From Setaria digitata (Eukaryota > Nematoda > Chromadorea > Rhabditida > Setariidae), in the NCBI GenBank assembly GCA_003640385.1, contig RCAB01000070.1:124001-188000 (forward strand): a DNA stretch of 64,000 bases, read 5' to 3'. Positions 1 through 10,775 of the stretch are shown here, piece by piece. The first letter of the stretch is position 1, and every line of letters starts with the position of its first letter. The translations under genes and the position numbers were made by a program. The notes below the pieces were generated by a model, which was not told the origin of the DNA, did not search any database, and saw only the letters and a list, made by a program, of their open reading frames with translations.

Positions 1-471
1 AGAATAAATCTCACCATTTTTGGTCTAGTGTTAGCTGTGTCATATGCGGCATGAGACGTTAAGTTTGCAGAGTGAGTCTCCATTTATGATTAACTCTCGG
101 ATTCTGCAACGTGGAACTGACGTTAACAGGTGGTTTCTTATGGGGTTAAGCAAACTATTTAGCAAAGTTGCATTGTTTAAATTGTTTTTCGCTTTCGGAC
201 TGGATAGAAATACGTGTTCCGAGTTCTGCACCACGTCTTTTTAGCTTAGTCTTTTGCAAAACTTCATCTGGGCTGAATTAAACAATTTTTTAATGGCTAA
301 CACTTGGATCTCAAAACATCGTCTTTGGTGCCATCACTTGGCTTGTTTTTCGATCCAGTCTACTTTTGAAAGGGCTTTTCCCTCGCAAAGAACAATATTT
401 TCAGTGATTTCGTTTTTCTTTGTGACTGTCATGAGTGCACTACCTTAAATTAATTTTAAGAACGAAGACAA
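1..471. other. Upstream flank, no gene recognised
   Basis: This stretch holds two open frames of about 65 codons on the + strand and one on the - strand. None has recognisable protein character or clear splice sites. It is best read as upstream or intergenic DNA of the ArfGAP gene. An AG at 460-462 (TTTTAAG) lies 9 bases before the ATG at 472 and could be a spliced-leader acceptor, but it is a weak match to the usual TTTCAG. Confidence 0.4.
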
Positions 472-3400
472 ATGGATGCAGCGGAGGAAGCTCCGTTAAA
501 AGCAGATATTCAAACTGTTTTCCGGAAGCTTCGAGCTTTGCCAAGCAACAAAGTATGCTTAAGAAGTATCTTCATGTTTCGGTACAATTGAACTGTTAAA
601 ATTTGTTGATTAGAAAGTGCAGAAGAAGTTTAACTTTTTGTCCAGTAGCATTATATAAGGAAATTTTCCAGGGAAAGTATTTTTGAGTAGTTATAAGTCA
701 AAAAATTGCTGCTGTGAATAGCACTGATTGATAGTAAACTAATAAACCTGCAAATAATATTTTTTTTTTTTTGTACTCACATTAAAAGATGAAGAACTTA
801 GTCGAAAAGCCAGCATCAAATAAGATCAACCAATTCAGTCAGATTATCTGATCGAATCAGGTCTTGACACTTTCACCTTCGAATTTTTAGTAGTTAAATG
901 TCATATTTATATTTTGTTATGTCATATGGCTTACTGCTTGACTTTAGGAATGTTTCGATTGTGGTGCTCGTAATCCCACATGGGCGTCAATAACATACGG
1001 TATATATATATGTATTGATTGTTCGGCTGTACATCGCAATTTAGGGGTTCATATCAGTTTTGTCCGATCTACCACTTTGGATACTAAATGGACATGGTTA
1101 CAGTTGCGAGCAATGCAAGTAGGCGGAAACGCTAAGGCGGTTTGTTTTAAAATGTTAAGGTGGTTATTGAAAATAACATTTCTTTTATATGAAAAATAAT
1201 GAGAAAAAGTGTGGGAGGAAGGAGAAAATTTCAAATGATGAGGCCAGAAAAAGTCTGGAACTATTTAAACCGTGGTATCTATAGCAACACAACGCACATT
1301 TTTTTGCCGGGTAGAGTATGTAGGAAGTTTGTTGATTTTTATATTGATATTTTCACTCTGTTTACCTTTTTTTTATGTTATTTTCCGAAAATGGTGAGAT
1401 TCAATATTTCCAATATTCACCCTTGCCTTTTTTTGCGTAATAATCATCCCTAGTGAAATGGAACAAGGTTCGTTGATGATGTAACCAGTAATGCGTGGAC
1501 ATATCTTGTAGTAAGAGTAATACTAGAATGAATGAATTTGTGATTTATAGTGTAAATGGAATGTTAATGGCGGTGTCATTGGAAATAAACAGGAAAAGAA
1601 TAATTGGAAGGAAGGAACTCTTAGAAATTTAGGGATTTTTATCGATGGATTTTTATTTTCCCATTTAAGAAATCAGTTTATCTGGTTGCTACCGAGTAAT
1701 TTTTTCTGTTGTTTCTCATTCCAGGAAATAGTCGTTTAAAAAGCCAAATTAATTGAAAAGTTACATTTCATTTTCTCATTATTCTTTGTTTTTCTTCGTG
1801 GTCCTTTTGCAAACATTCATACGTTTGCGAGCAGAATGATTTTTGTGTAGCTTGGAAGTATTTAGATGTCGCGATTTGATTTCTAATTTTTTTCTGTATA
1901 TCTTATTTTTTTTCCATATATTTACTTTCCGTTTTTGTCCATATATATTTTTCTTGTGAACACCAGGACTTTTAAGTTGGTCGGATAATTTATTTTTAGA
2001 GCTCTGTTTTTTTCAGAGCAATTTTTTCAAACAACATGGATGTAACACAAGTGACGCTCAACAAAAATATAATAGCAGGGCTTCAAATTTGTACAAAGTA
2101 TAAAATTTCTTTTTTTTTCGATGTAGAATATTCGAAGAAATTAGCTGCAGTTTTTTTTTCCTTTCTATTCTTCGAGTATCATTTTACTTTATTAATTGTG
2201 CAAGGATAGTCATTATCCTGAATTCTCACTTCGTAGCAAATTTTATTAAATATATCCATACACTATGTAAGGCCGTCTTGAGGTTTTACAGAAAGTTGGC
2301 AGCCTCAGTTGCTAAATTACTCCTTCGCCCATTTCTTTCTAATTCTTTGTTCTTTTCCAGTAATAGTGGTATGTCTGACCTCTATTTACTTTACATTATT
2401 TGCTAGAGATTTCATCAGTTTATTTTCAGGAAAAATTAGCTTCCTTAGCAGTGAAAGCACATCAGCAGTATGGCACTTCTTTAATGCTGGAAGGGAGTGA
2501 TCTGATAACAGATGAAGGGTCTGGCGAAAAAATTAGTAAAGAAGTTGATTTTTTTTCGCAAAACTTCGTCGCTCATCAGAGTAACTCTTCATCCTCGATA
2601 AGTCAGGAAGCATTCATTAATTGTGGCAGTGAGACAATGCTAGGTAAGCAAAGCGTCTTAACATTTTATTTTGTCTTTTTTTTGTGTGTGTATGTTTCGA
2701 TCAAAAGTGCTGGTCTAACATCTCTCGATAAACATTTTATCATGAGGTACGATCATTTGCATACGTCATATCCTTACAGTCAGTATAAAGTTTCGGCTGA
2801 CTGATATGGATGCGGTAACTTTAATTTGATTTAAAACTTGTCATTTTATTGATATTTTCTAAGGAATGAGGGAATATTTTTCCTCATTCCTTATTTCGAA
2901 ATAACCCAAATTCATTACATGAAATTTCCTCATTCCTTATTTCGAAACAACCGAAATCCATCACGTCAGAGAAATTGATTTATCAATTAACATTTCTTTC
3001 TGGGAAGTCGATGTAATTTTCAATTTTGCAGAACCAAGTGTTGAAACTTTATCGTTAAGCGATGCAGCTCATGAACAGAATACTCCATTGAAATCAAATA
3101 TTACTAATAGAAAAATCCCAGCGAAGAAGTCTGCAGTATGTTGGATTTAAATCTACTTAATTCATTTTATTGTTCTGGATTATGATCTTCTCCAATTACT
3201 TTATGATTTTCAATATTCATGATACTATATTTTCATTTTTTTTTGGCTTTTTTCTGGATGGAAATGTGCTTATCGTTCTTAGCTTGGTGCGAGGAGAGGG
3301 ATGGGTGCTCATCGTATAACTGCAAATTTCGGTGAAATTGAACAAAAAGCAGCTAGTTATGACAAAGAGAAAGAAGAGTTGCAAAATTCTGGCGTAAAAG

Positions 3401-5565
3401 ATGTCAAAAATGATGATAACGAATTGGTTACTTCGAAAGGGAAAGTCTCGAGCCGGTTTCTGATGCAAGAATTCGAGAACAAGGTGAGCTGCAATGTTTT
3501 CATATTTTCTGACCTAATAATTTGCTTCTAATTGATAGAGTTTCCGAATAATTCATTTCTGATTTGTCTTTCCATTCTCTTTTTGATTAGAAAATAATTG
3601 TTTTCTCCAGAATTATAGAATTTTTATTACAATTTTCCTTTTATTGATTAAATTCTGGTATATATCTATGAAATCCATTTTTCTTAGATAATTTGTCATT
3701 CTAGAGTAAACAGAAAATATGTGTGGATCCAACTAAAGCAGAGGTGGTGGAACGTCTTGGTATTAGCAGTAATGGCAGTATATTTGGGAAGGGTACAGTA
3801 AGTCATTCAGTGGCAAGTGGTATCAAAACTATTCCTCAAGAAGGTGTTTCAAGGAGCGTTAATCAAACTGCGGTTTCAAATCGAAGAGAAGGCGAATGGG
3901 AAATTATCGACGATGATTTGAGGTCTTAATTCAGAAGCTTTGGAAGTTTGCAGTTTAACACAATGTAAGGAACAGGAGTTACAAAACTAGAGGCTGAAAC
4001 TTTTCAGCAGGCGTGGATAGTTGTCGTTTGTTTTGTGCACATACGTTATACTGCATTCTTTAATTTCCAAAAAGAGATATTGTTGAAAAGAAAAATTTTT
4101 TTTTCATGGTTACCATGTAATCTTAATTTAGAGATAATGATGGAAGAACAAGCATCATTAGTGATCGTTACATCACTAAGAAAAGCACTGTAGGAGAGGA
4201 TGATTTTTTTGATCGTTGGGAATCTCCAGTTTCAACAACTACTATTAAGAAACCGTACTTCGTCTTTTATCTTTTTTTTTTATTACTCATCAGTCTCCTA
4301 ATAATACTGCATATAAACTCAAAATCTAGCATTAGTTTCTGTTAAACTGTCATTTTTTAAGAGTAAGACGAGATTTTTTTTTTACCTAAACTGAAACAGA
4401 TTTTCTAACTTCTCGTAACTTACACAGATCGAGGCCTGCCGCATCTGCTGCTCTTACTGAGCCATCTAGTGATAATACGTTGAAGAAATTTGCAAATGCG
4501 AGAGCAATATCATCAGATCAATATTTTGGTGGTTCGCATGTAGATGTGGGTATTTTTGTTCGAATAAAGTGGGTTTCATTAAAAAAAAAAAAAAGAAAAA
4601 AGAAATAAACGATCAATTATGCTTTCTTCTATTAATGGTACAAGTCAAATTTTTAGAAAGTCGGAGATTTAGAATAGCTTTATTTTAGTATGAGGCACAA
4701 TCAAAGTTGAATCGTTTCGAAGGTTCGAGTGGAATTGGCAGTGCTGATTTATTTGGTGATGGCGAAAATAGTTCGTATGGTGGATATACGAGTCAAATGC
4801 CAGAAATGGCGACTATTAAAGATAGTATGAGAGTGGGTGCAAGCAAAGTTGCTGGGAAGTTATCTTCTTTGGGTAGCTCCGTTGCATATTATCTTGCGGT
4901 AAGTGAATTCTCTCATTCTTATAAATTGCTTCTATTTATCTATACCCTACCCTTCTTTCATATAGTTAAGAAAGGAACAGTGTTGCATTAGTTATGGCAT
5001 TATCAGAGCTGAATCTGGAAAGCGGTTTTTGTAAGTCGATATATATATATATATATATATAATATATATATTTCTTTATATATATATATATAAAGAAAAG
5101 AAAAATATATATATTTTCTCGGAAGCTTTGACGAATGTATGCTGATGTAATACTTCACTGTCCCTTTGACGCTAGCTAATGTAAAGCACACTTTTTCCGC
5201 CTACCTTTTCTCCGACTTTACAAATATCTTCCAAGTTTAGTTTTTCAAGTAAGAAAAGCTTGTGTTCCCATTCCCCTATTATCATAATCTAGTGGAAGTA
5301 TACATGGTATGAATACCGCATAATGGATTCACAACTTTGTTTTTATATATGAGCAAATGAAAGGATTTTGAGATATACCCCATAGATCGGTTATAATTGG
5401 TGCAAAGAACCAGTAGAAAATATGCTTAAAAGCTTGAAATAATTTTAAAGAACATTAGAAATTATGGGCTGAAAGTAGTGAGATTCCTGAATAGATGAAG
5501 TGAACCAAAATGTGTTAATGAAATTAAAACGCTTGAACGTTTTATTTCAGCGAACCAAGACATAA
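472..5565 (+). CDS. ArfGAP2/3-type ADP-ribosylation factor GTPase-activating protein
   Basis: GTPase-activating protein for Arf1 on COPI coats at the Golgi. Exons that join in phase: 472-552, 948-1139, 2017-2097, 2430-2643, 3032-3135, 3283-3483, 3705-3922, 4132-4254, 4428-4545, 4689-4898. The ArfGAP domain is in the first three exons: a C-x2-C-x16-C-x2-C zinc finger starting [12 protein letters not shown], then [13 protein letters not shown] with the catalytic arginine, and FFKQHGC. Downstream are the marks that separate ArfGAP2/3 from ArfGAP1: [21 protein letters not shown], and a repeat containing [16 protein letters not shown]. About 510 residues are secure, near the family's usual length. 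The last exon is uncertain: the best choice is an acceptor at 5550 followed by four codons and TAA at 5563-5565, and reading through 4898 to a stop at 4991 is the alternative. The family call is secure; the C-terminus is not. Confidence 0.93.
2861..2965. repeat. Hairpin plus tandem duplication in an ArfGAP intron
   Basis: AAGGAATGAGG at 2861-2871 is followed by its complement CCTCATTCCTT at 2882-2892, giving a stem with a short AT-rich loop. The right arm with its flank (TTTCCTCATTCCTTATTTCG) occurs again at about 2925, followed by a diverged copy of the next 20 bases. It lies wholly inside the intron between 2643 and 3032. Confidence 0.75.
5038..5116. repeat. (TA)n microsatellite with palindromic arms
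   Basis: Alternating AT tracts broken by TTTCTT and AAAGAAA, which make a self-complementary stretch. It lies 3' of the last secure ArfGAP exon. Confidence 0.9.
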
Positions 5566-7730
5566 AATCCGAAGTGAAAGGTTGATTACAATATTAGTTT
5601 TTTCCTTTTTCCTTTTTCCGATTTTTTTGTTCCTTCAGCTGAAAGCCGTCTTCTAATTGGCTTGCAGTATTTTCCTATCGATTATGATTTATTTTAGTTT
5701 ATTATAAAATCATTTCTGTTAGTGTGCTTTATTGTTGTTTCCAAACTGCTGCACTGTATCGCATGATAGATTTATTGCTTTGGCTTAACATGTAATAGAA
5801 TAAAGGAATCCCATGTTACTTTAATGTAAAATGCAAGGGATGGTGGGCAGAAATTTATCGCACTGGAATTCTTTTTTGTATATCTTATATCCTTTACAGA
5901 GTTAGACTTCTGAATATTTCGAGTGTAATTTTTTTCTTAAATTATCAAGATTCGCACTGAGCAGATCTTCACATTTGATTTCTCAGAGTCTGTTTGTTAG
6001 ATTCGAAAAGTGAATGTAATAAATGGAAAGTTAACATATTCAGTGAAGGGGAGAACGGGGAGCGAATAGGTGGGAGACAAGAGAAATACATAGGATTTTG
6101 GTTTTCATGAAGTTTGTTAATGATGTTGATTATTGAGATCCTTTAGAAACGAATAATTAGACTTCTGTGAGTAAAAGGGACCAACTGGTCGAGTATTTCT
6201 TTTTTATCACATTTAGTGAAAAGAAAGATAACTGCTTTTGCTCTAATTTTGAACAAAATTTTGTGCGTAATCCTGTGGGATATCTTTCTTCATCATATAA
6301 AAAAATTTCACCAGAAGTTTCTTTACCACTGCTTTTGTTAATTTCTTCAAAAATATGATTTCAAAGACTCTCTTTATTTTTCTTTCTCGAGCTTTTTTTG
6401 CTATCGGTTGCATATCAAGCGAATAGTGTCTGGTCATGTTTGTGGATCAGAAATTGGAAGCTATAATGGCGTTCTTCAATTTTACCCAGAATACTGGCTG
6501 TAAAATTAGGCAAAGGGATTTGGAAGATTCTACAGAATTGAAAGGGGATACTAAATATTTGGTTTTCCAGTTTGCCTGAGAAAGTTCAAGAAGCATACAT
6601 GGCCTGACCTTTCCTAAAACTTTTCTAAAAGTCGTCATTCGACCCCATATAAAAAATGGTTTTTCTTCAGAATCACCAGGATCGATACTGATTATCGATC
6701 TTGAAGAGGAAACGCCCAGTCTGGTATATTTACGTTCTAAACTCATTTGTTGGTTTGCAAATGGAATGAATGGTATCACATTATTGCACTAATTTACTTC
6801 TTCTGAAAAGAGTGCTTCGATAATGAACCTTGGGTTCGAAGATTTCTTTGGCCATCTTGTAGAATATGCCTTTTATATCTGAACTGTTTCTTATCTTAGT
6901 GTTTCAAATTTTCAATTTCGATCGTATGTTGGTAATGATACAATTTCAAATTAAGAATATATTTGAAGTTGTAGCATATTTAATCGCTAAAACTAATGGG
7001 AGCTTTTGGGATTGTGGTATATGGAATAAACTTATTTGAACCTTCCTTTGGTTTCGCGCTCTTCAAGTGTCACTTTCTATCTGCTGGAGAGGAATTAAGT
7101 TGTGGAAGCACATTCTGGCAGGCCTCATTATCTCAGGGACATCAGGAGATGTTGAAGATACGGAACGGTTTGACGCATTGCCGGCTGGAGAGTAAGCTTT
7201 ATCGAATCAGTGGCTCAGTTCGGGAGGGGAGATATCAAATTTTATCGAAAGGATTCAGTTTTTCTGGCTGGCGGCTGATGTGTTATTTACGTTAGGCTAG
7301 AGCAGAATTTTCATGTTCGAGAAATTAATTATTCAATCCATTTTTTGTGCTAAAGCCCAAATCTGGTTTACGCCATCATCAGTAGCAAAATAAGTCATAA
7401 TATTGAAGTATAAAAAAGTGGTAATGGTATTTGACTGGGTCTGTGATCTAACCGTCTGCAGTGCGAAAATGAATCAAATAGAACGTGGAATAAAGGATGC
7501 TGTAAGGAAGCCTCTAGAAAACTAGAAAATTCAGAGTTAAATTCGTATAGCCGCGTACAACCACATACAGGACCTTCATCAACTGCTTTATTTAGAAAAG
7601 AAAAGTAAGCAACAGTGTGCAAATATAGTTGTAACAACGGTGAGGGACTTGAAAAATAACAATAAGCAAACAGCTCATCGACTGATACATTCACAAGTGA
7701 ATGTGAATAACATTTTTAAATCTATACACA
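5566..7730. other. Gene-poor gap with unresolved coding-like fragments
   Basis: No continuous gene model could be built. The first 900 bases are AT-rich and featureless. From about 6440 base composition rises and several frames look coding. On the + strand: 6671-6723, between a TTCTTCAG acceptor and a GTATAT donor (reads SPGSILIIDLEEETPSL); 7038-7191, ending at a GTAAGC donor (contains LWKHILAGLIISGTSGD); and 7462-7604, between CTGCAG and GTAAGC. On the - strand, 7395-7687 is one open frame of about 97 codons after a TATCAG acceptor. Intron phases of these pieces do not agree with one another. The segment may be a decayed gene or transposon, or an expressed gene whose structure I could not resolve. 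Confidence 0.4.
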
Positions 7731-8228
7731 TTACATTAATGATGTGATAAGTTCATTGGGAATAACGTTCGAACGGATGGGCCATTCGTCATTTTGATCA
7801 AACAAATTTCTTTCGAGAAAAGCATCAAGCAAATCGAACTGTACATGGGGAAAGCGAAGTGGGCAATTTCGAAGCATATCCTGAAAGAGCGTCCTTAATG
7901 CAGAGCAGCTATCAGTCTTAGATCTGCGGTTACATATAGTAGTCCAAATGTTTTAGATCAAATAAAACTCATCGAAAATTCATATTGCGGACATATTTTG
8001 ACTATATTTTGCAATTTAATTTGTTGGAAAAAAGCATAAATGCAATTACCAAACCGAATAGATAAATATTCCCAGCAAAGTTTCGAACAGAGTATCATTC
8101 AATTTAAATTAGAAATTTTCCTTAAAAACTTTACTAAAGCTGTCAGTAAGCCCACTTTGAATCCAGTCAGTTATATACTGCCAAGCTATGTGATCCCACA
8201 GAACGACAATATATCGAATAACCGCCAT
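7731..8228 (-). CDS. Candidate small protein downstream of APC1, family unknown
   Basis: A two-exon model on the - strand: 8228-8130 (33 codons from ATG) and 7880-7731 (49 codons plus TAA), both phase 0, giving 82 residues. The second exon follows a perfect nematode acceptor, CTCTTTCAG. It reads DMLRNCPLRFPHVQFDLLDA and continues with acidic and tryptophan-containing sequence. Exon 1 reads IVVLWDHIAWQYITDWIQSG. The donor used (GTTTTT) is poor; a better donor 5 bases earlier (GTAAAG, exon end 8135) gives the wrong phase. The gene starts 204 bases after the APC1 stop, behind a TTGCATAG acceptor, so it could be the second gene of an operon. I do not recognise the protein, and other frames of the same segment are also open. 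Confidence 0.33.
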
Positions 8229-8242
8229 TCACTACACCTTCC

Positions 8243-8253
8243 ACTATGCAAAA
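8243..8253 (-). promoter_or_regulatory. Candidate spliced-leader acceptor in the APC1 downstream spacer
   Basis: On the - strand the sequence TTTTGCATAG ends 15 bases before the ATG at 8228 and about 190 bases after the APC1 stop codon. This spacing and the pyrimidine-rich AG context fit a trans-splice acceptor of a downstream operon gene. It is inferred from position only. Confidence 0.35.
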
Positions 8254-8431
8254 CTACAAGTATCTATTAAAGCCGATGACGACAGTGTTTCAACCATATA
8301 AAATTTCAATCTAGTTTTTTCTTTTCTCAATTTTTGACCTCTATCTTCGCTTGATAGCATGTAAACGAACTATAATCTTATCAAAAATAGAGGGCAAAGC
8401 CCAATAAATTCCTCAACACGAAAGAACTGTC

Positions 8432-10733
8432 TCACATTACTGCTGACAGATGCCGAATATTCAGTAGACTTACTTTAACAAACGAGAAAGCATAGTCATG
8501 AGCAGCAATGCTACCATGATCAAGCTGGAAACTTCGTATCCAGGATGCAAAAGCAGAAGTGTTTGGCTTCTCTATGCTTTTCATATTACAGGTTGTCTCT
8601 GGTAGACTGAAATTGAATTTTCGCCGAAAATTTTGGTCTCCATGTTCAGCAGTGAGCAAATCGCGTTCGCAGATTGGCATCAACATCGGATCGTCTTTTG
8701 CATTACACATTTGTTTTATTGTTGCAACAACAATTTTTTGCTCTTTTCTGTAAGAAAAGAAATCAATACCGAAAATTCCACTGGATAATTTATGCCTAAT
8801 CAATTTACAGCTGTGTCAATAAATTTATTTTAAATCTATAGAGATATGTCAGTAAATTTACACACGAGAAATGCATAACAAAGTATCTCATATAATTTAT
8901 TTTTTGATTTCATCCAGTTTTTATATGAATACAAAATATCTTTTCAATATGAATCCAGTTCAACATCATTTTTGTTACCGGTTTTCTCCGTGCTAGAGAT
9001 TAGATATTTTTGTCTGGAGCATGAGATGAGTTCAAGAAAATATCCCAAATAAACAAAGAAAGATATAAACTAAACTTGTTTATATTTACCTAACTCTTAT
9101 GAACTCTGATTAAACGTTAGTTAACTCTAAAAGAATTCTGATTAACTTACTTATCTCAACTATTATTAAATTCAATTTTTATAATATTTGTCAGCAAAAA
9201 TAAGAGAAAGTAATATGAAGTGTTTAGCGACAAATTATAGAACACTACTGGACATAACTCCTGAGATGAGTTACCTAAAAGTTGCCTTTCCTCTCTTTCT
9301 GACCGATATAACTTTTAGAGAAATCCACAAATTAACACATAATATAATCAGGTCCTTTGATAAAAAACAAGTGTCAGTGAAGTAGTTACAGTCATATGTT
9401 TAACATGTCACTTATAAAGCAAATTTAAAAAATTTCCACTTACTGTCCCAAATAATTTACTACCATTCGTCCATGCTGCTTTCTTAGAATCTCTTCCAGT
9501 CGTTGACTATCCAATTCATGTCTCAAATCAAAAATTTGTTTTTCATACTCCTGCCCACCAACCTGGACCTAGAATTTCAATTCGTCTGAATCACTTAAGG
9601 AATCACATAAAGGAACCACACTTCTACAACTTTTCAAAATTAAACCTTGGTTTTATAAGCATAAGTTGCTCACTAATATTTTCAATTATTTCAACAAATC
9701 TTTATTGAAATAAATAACGCTTTCTGCAAATCCTTTGAAAAACAAAAAGAAAAAGTCATTCCGACAAATCTTTGTCGATTTCTGAATTATAATTCATAAC
9801 GATATACTTTCAAGCAATTTCCTTCCAGAAATCTATCATAATATTAATCATAATTCTCATTCTTCAGTTCGTAAGAGGCTTACTTTATTCAGTAAACTCA
9901 GCTCAGGCAAAAGACAGGGTGTACGAAGACTGAGAACATCAGGATATATAACTTTGGATCCCTGAAATTTATGAAAAATTTCTTCAAGAAATCTTAATTT
10001 CGTTTGAGGACTAGAACTCTGATTGCAGAATAGAAGAAATCAAAACAATTCATACTGGCTGAGTAAATTAACAATTAAAAATTTATTTCAAACAGAAAGA
10101 AGTTCTTGACCTTGAACGTAACTTCGACTTCTAGTTCCACCAATTCCTCAGTATCTGCATCAACTGCAGATAACAAACGCTGCTCAGCTGCAATTACCCA
10201 CAGCAGTCGGAGTGGCTGCAAATAGGTCCTAGAAAAAAAAGCAGGATTTTACAGGTACAAGAAAACTTTGGCTATGTATTTCGTATGTGGAATATAAAGT
10301 AAAGGCAAGAAATTCTGGATCTGTCCTAAGTCGAACAATCCCACAATATTCAGAAATATTTAATTTACATAAATTTCACCTATAAAATGCAGACTTTCAC
10401 GATTCAAAATTAATTTTAGTAGTGAATTTCATCTGTTTGTTGATTTAAATTTTGCTTTGTTTCGTTTTTCCTTTTCCTTTTCTCAAAAACTAACTACGCA
10501 GCAAGGAAGAACATCCAAACTGAAATCACCCACCGATTATCGCTCAGTCCATGAGGACTGACTGGGAAAAAAGAAATTATGAGTGCAGCGACCGACAAAT
10601 CATCTGTCTTCAGAGCATATCTGGAAAAAAAGTTTGGTTAAGGGAATCCACTAGTTATTTCATAAAATCTTACTCCACTGCGCATATAAATAAATAAGTG
10701 GATAAATAAATAGATAAAATAAATAAATATATA

Positions 10734-10775
<42 letters not shown>

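Noticed and set aside
6447..6779. Possible ESS2/DGCR14-like remnant on the - strand (IDPGDSEEKPFFIWG).
   Set aside because: Only a short resemblance to the family's PG...P(M/L)xTWG motif is seen, and neighbouring sequence does not fit; kept only as part of the unresolved block.
9188..9385. A 65-codon + strand frame with protein-like look.
   Set aside because: It lies inside the last APC1 intron, on the opposite strand, without splice partners.
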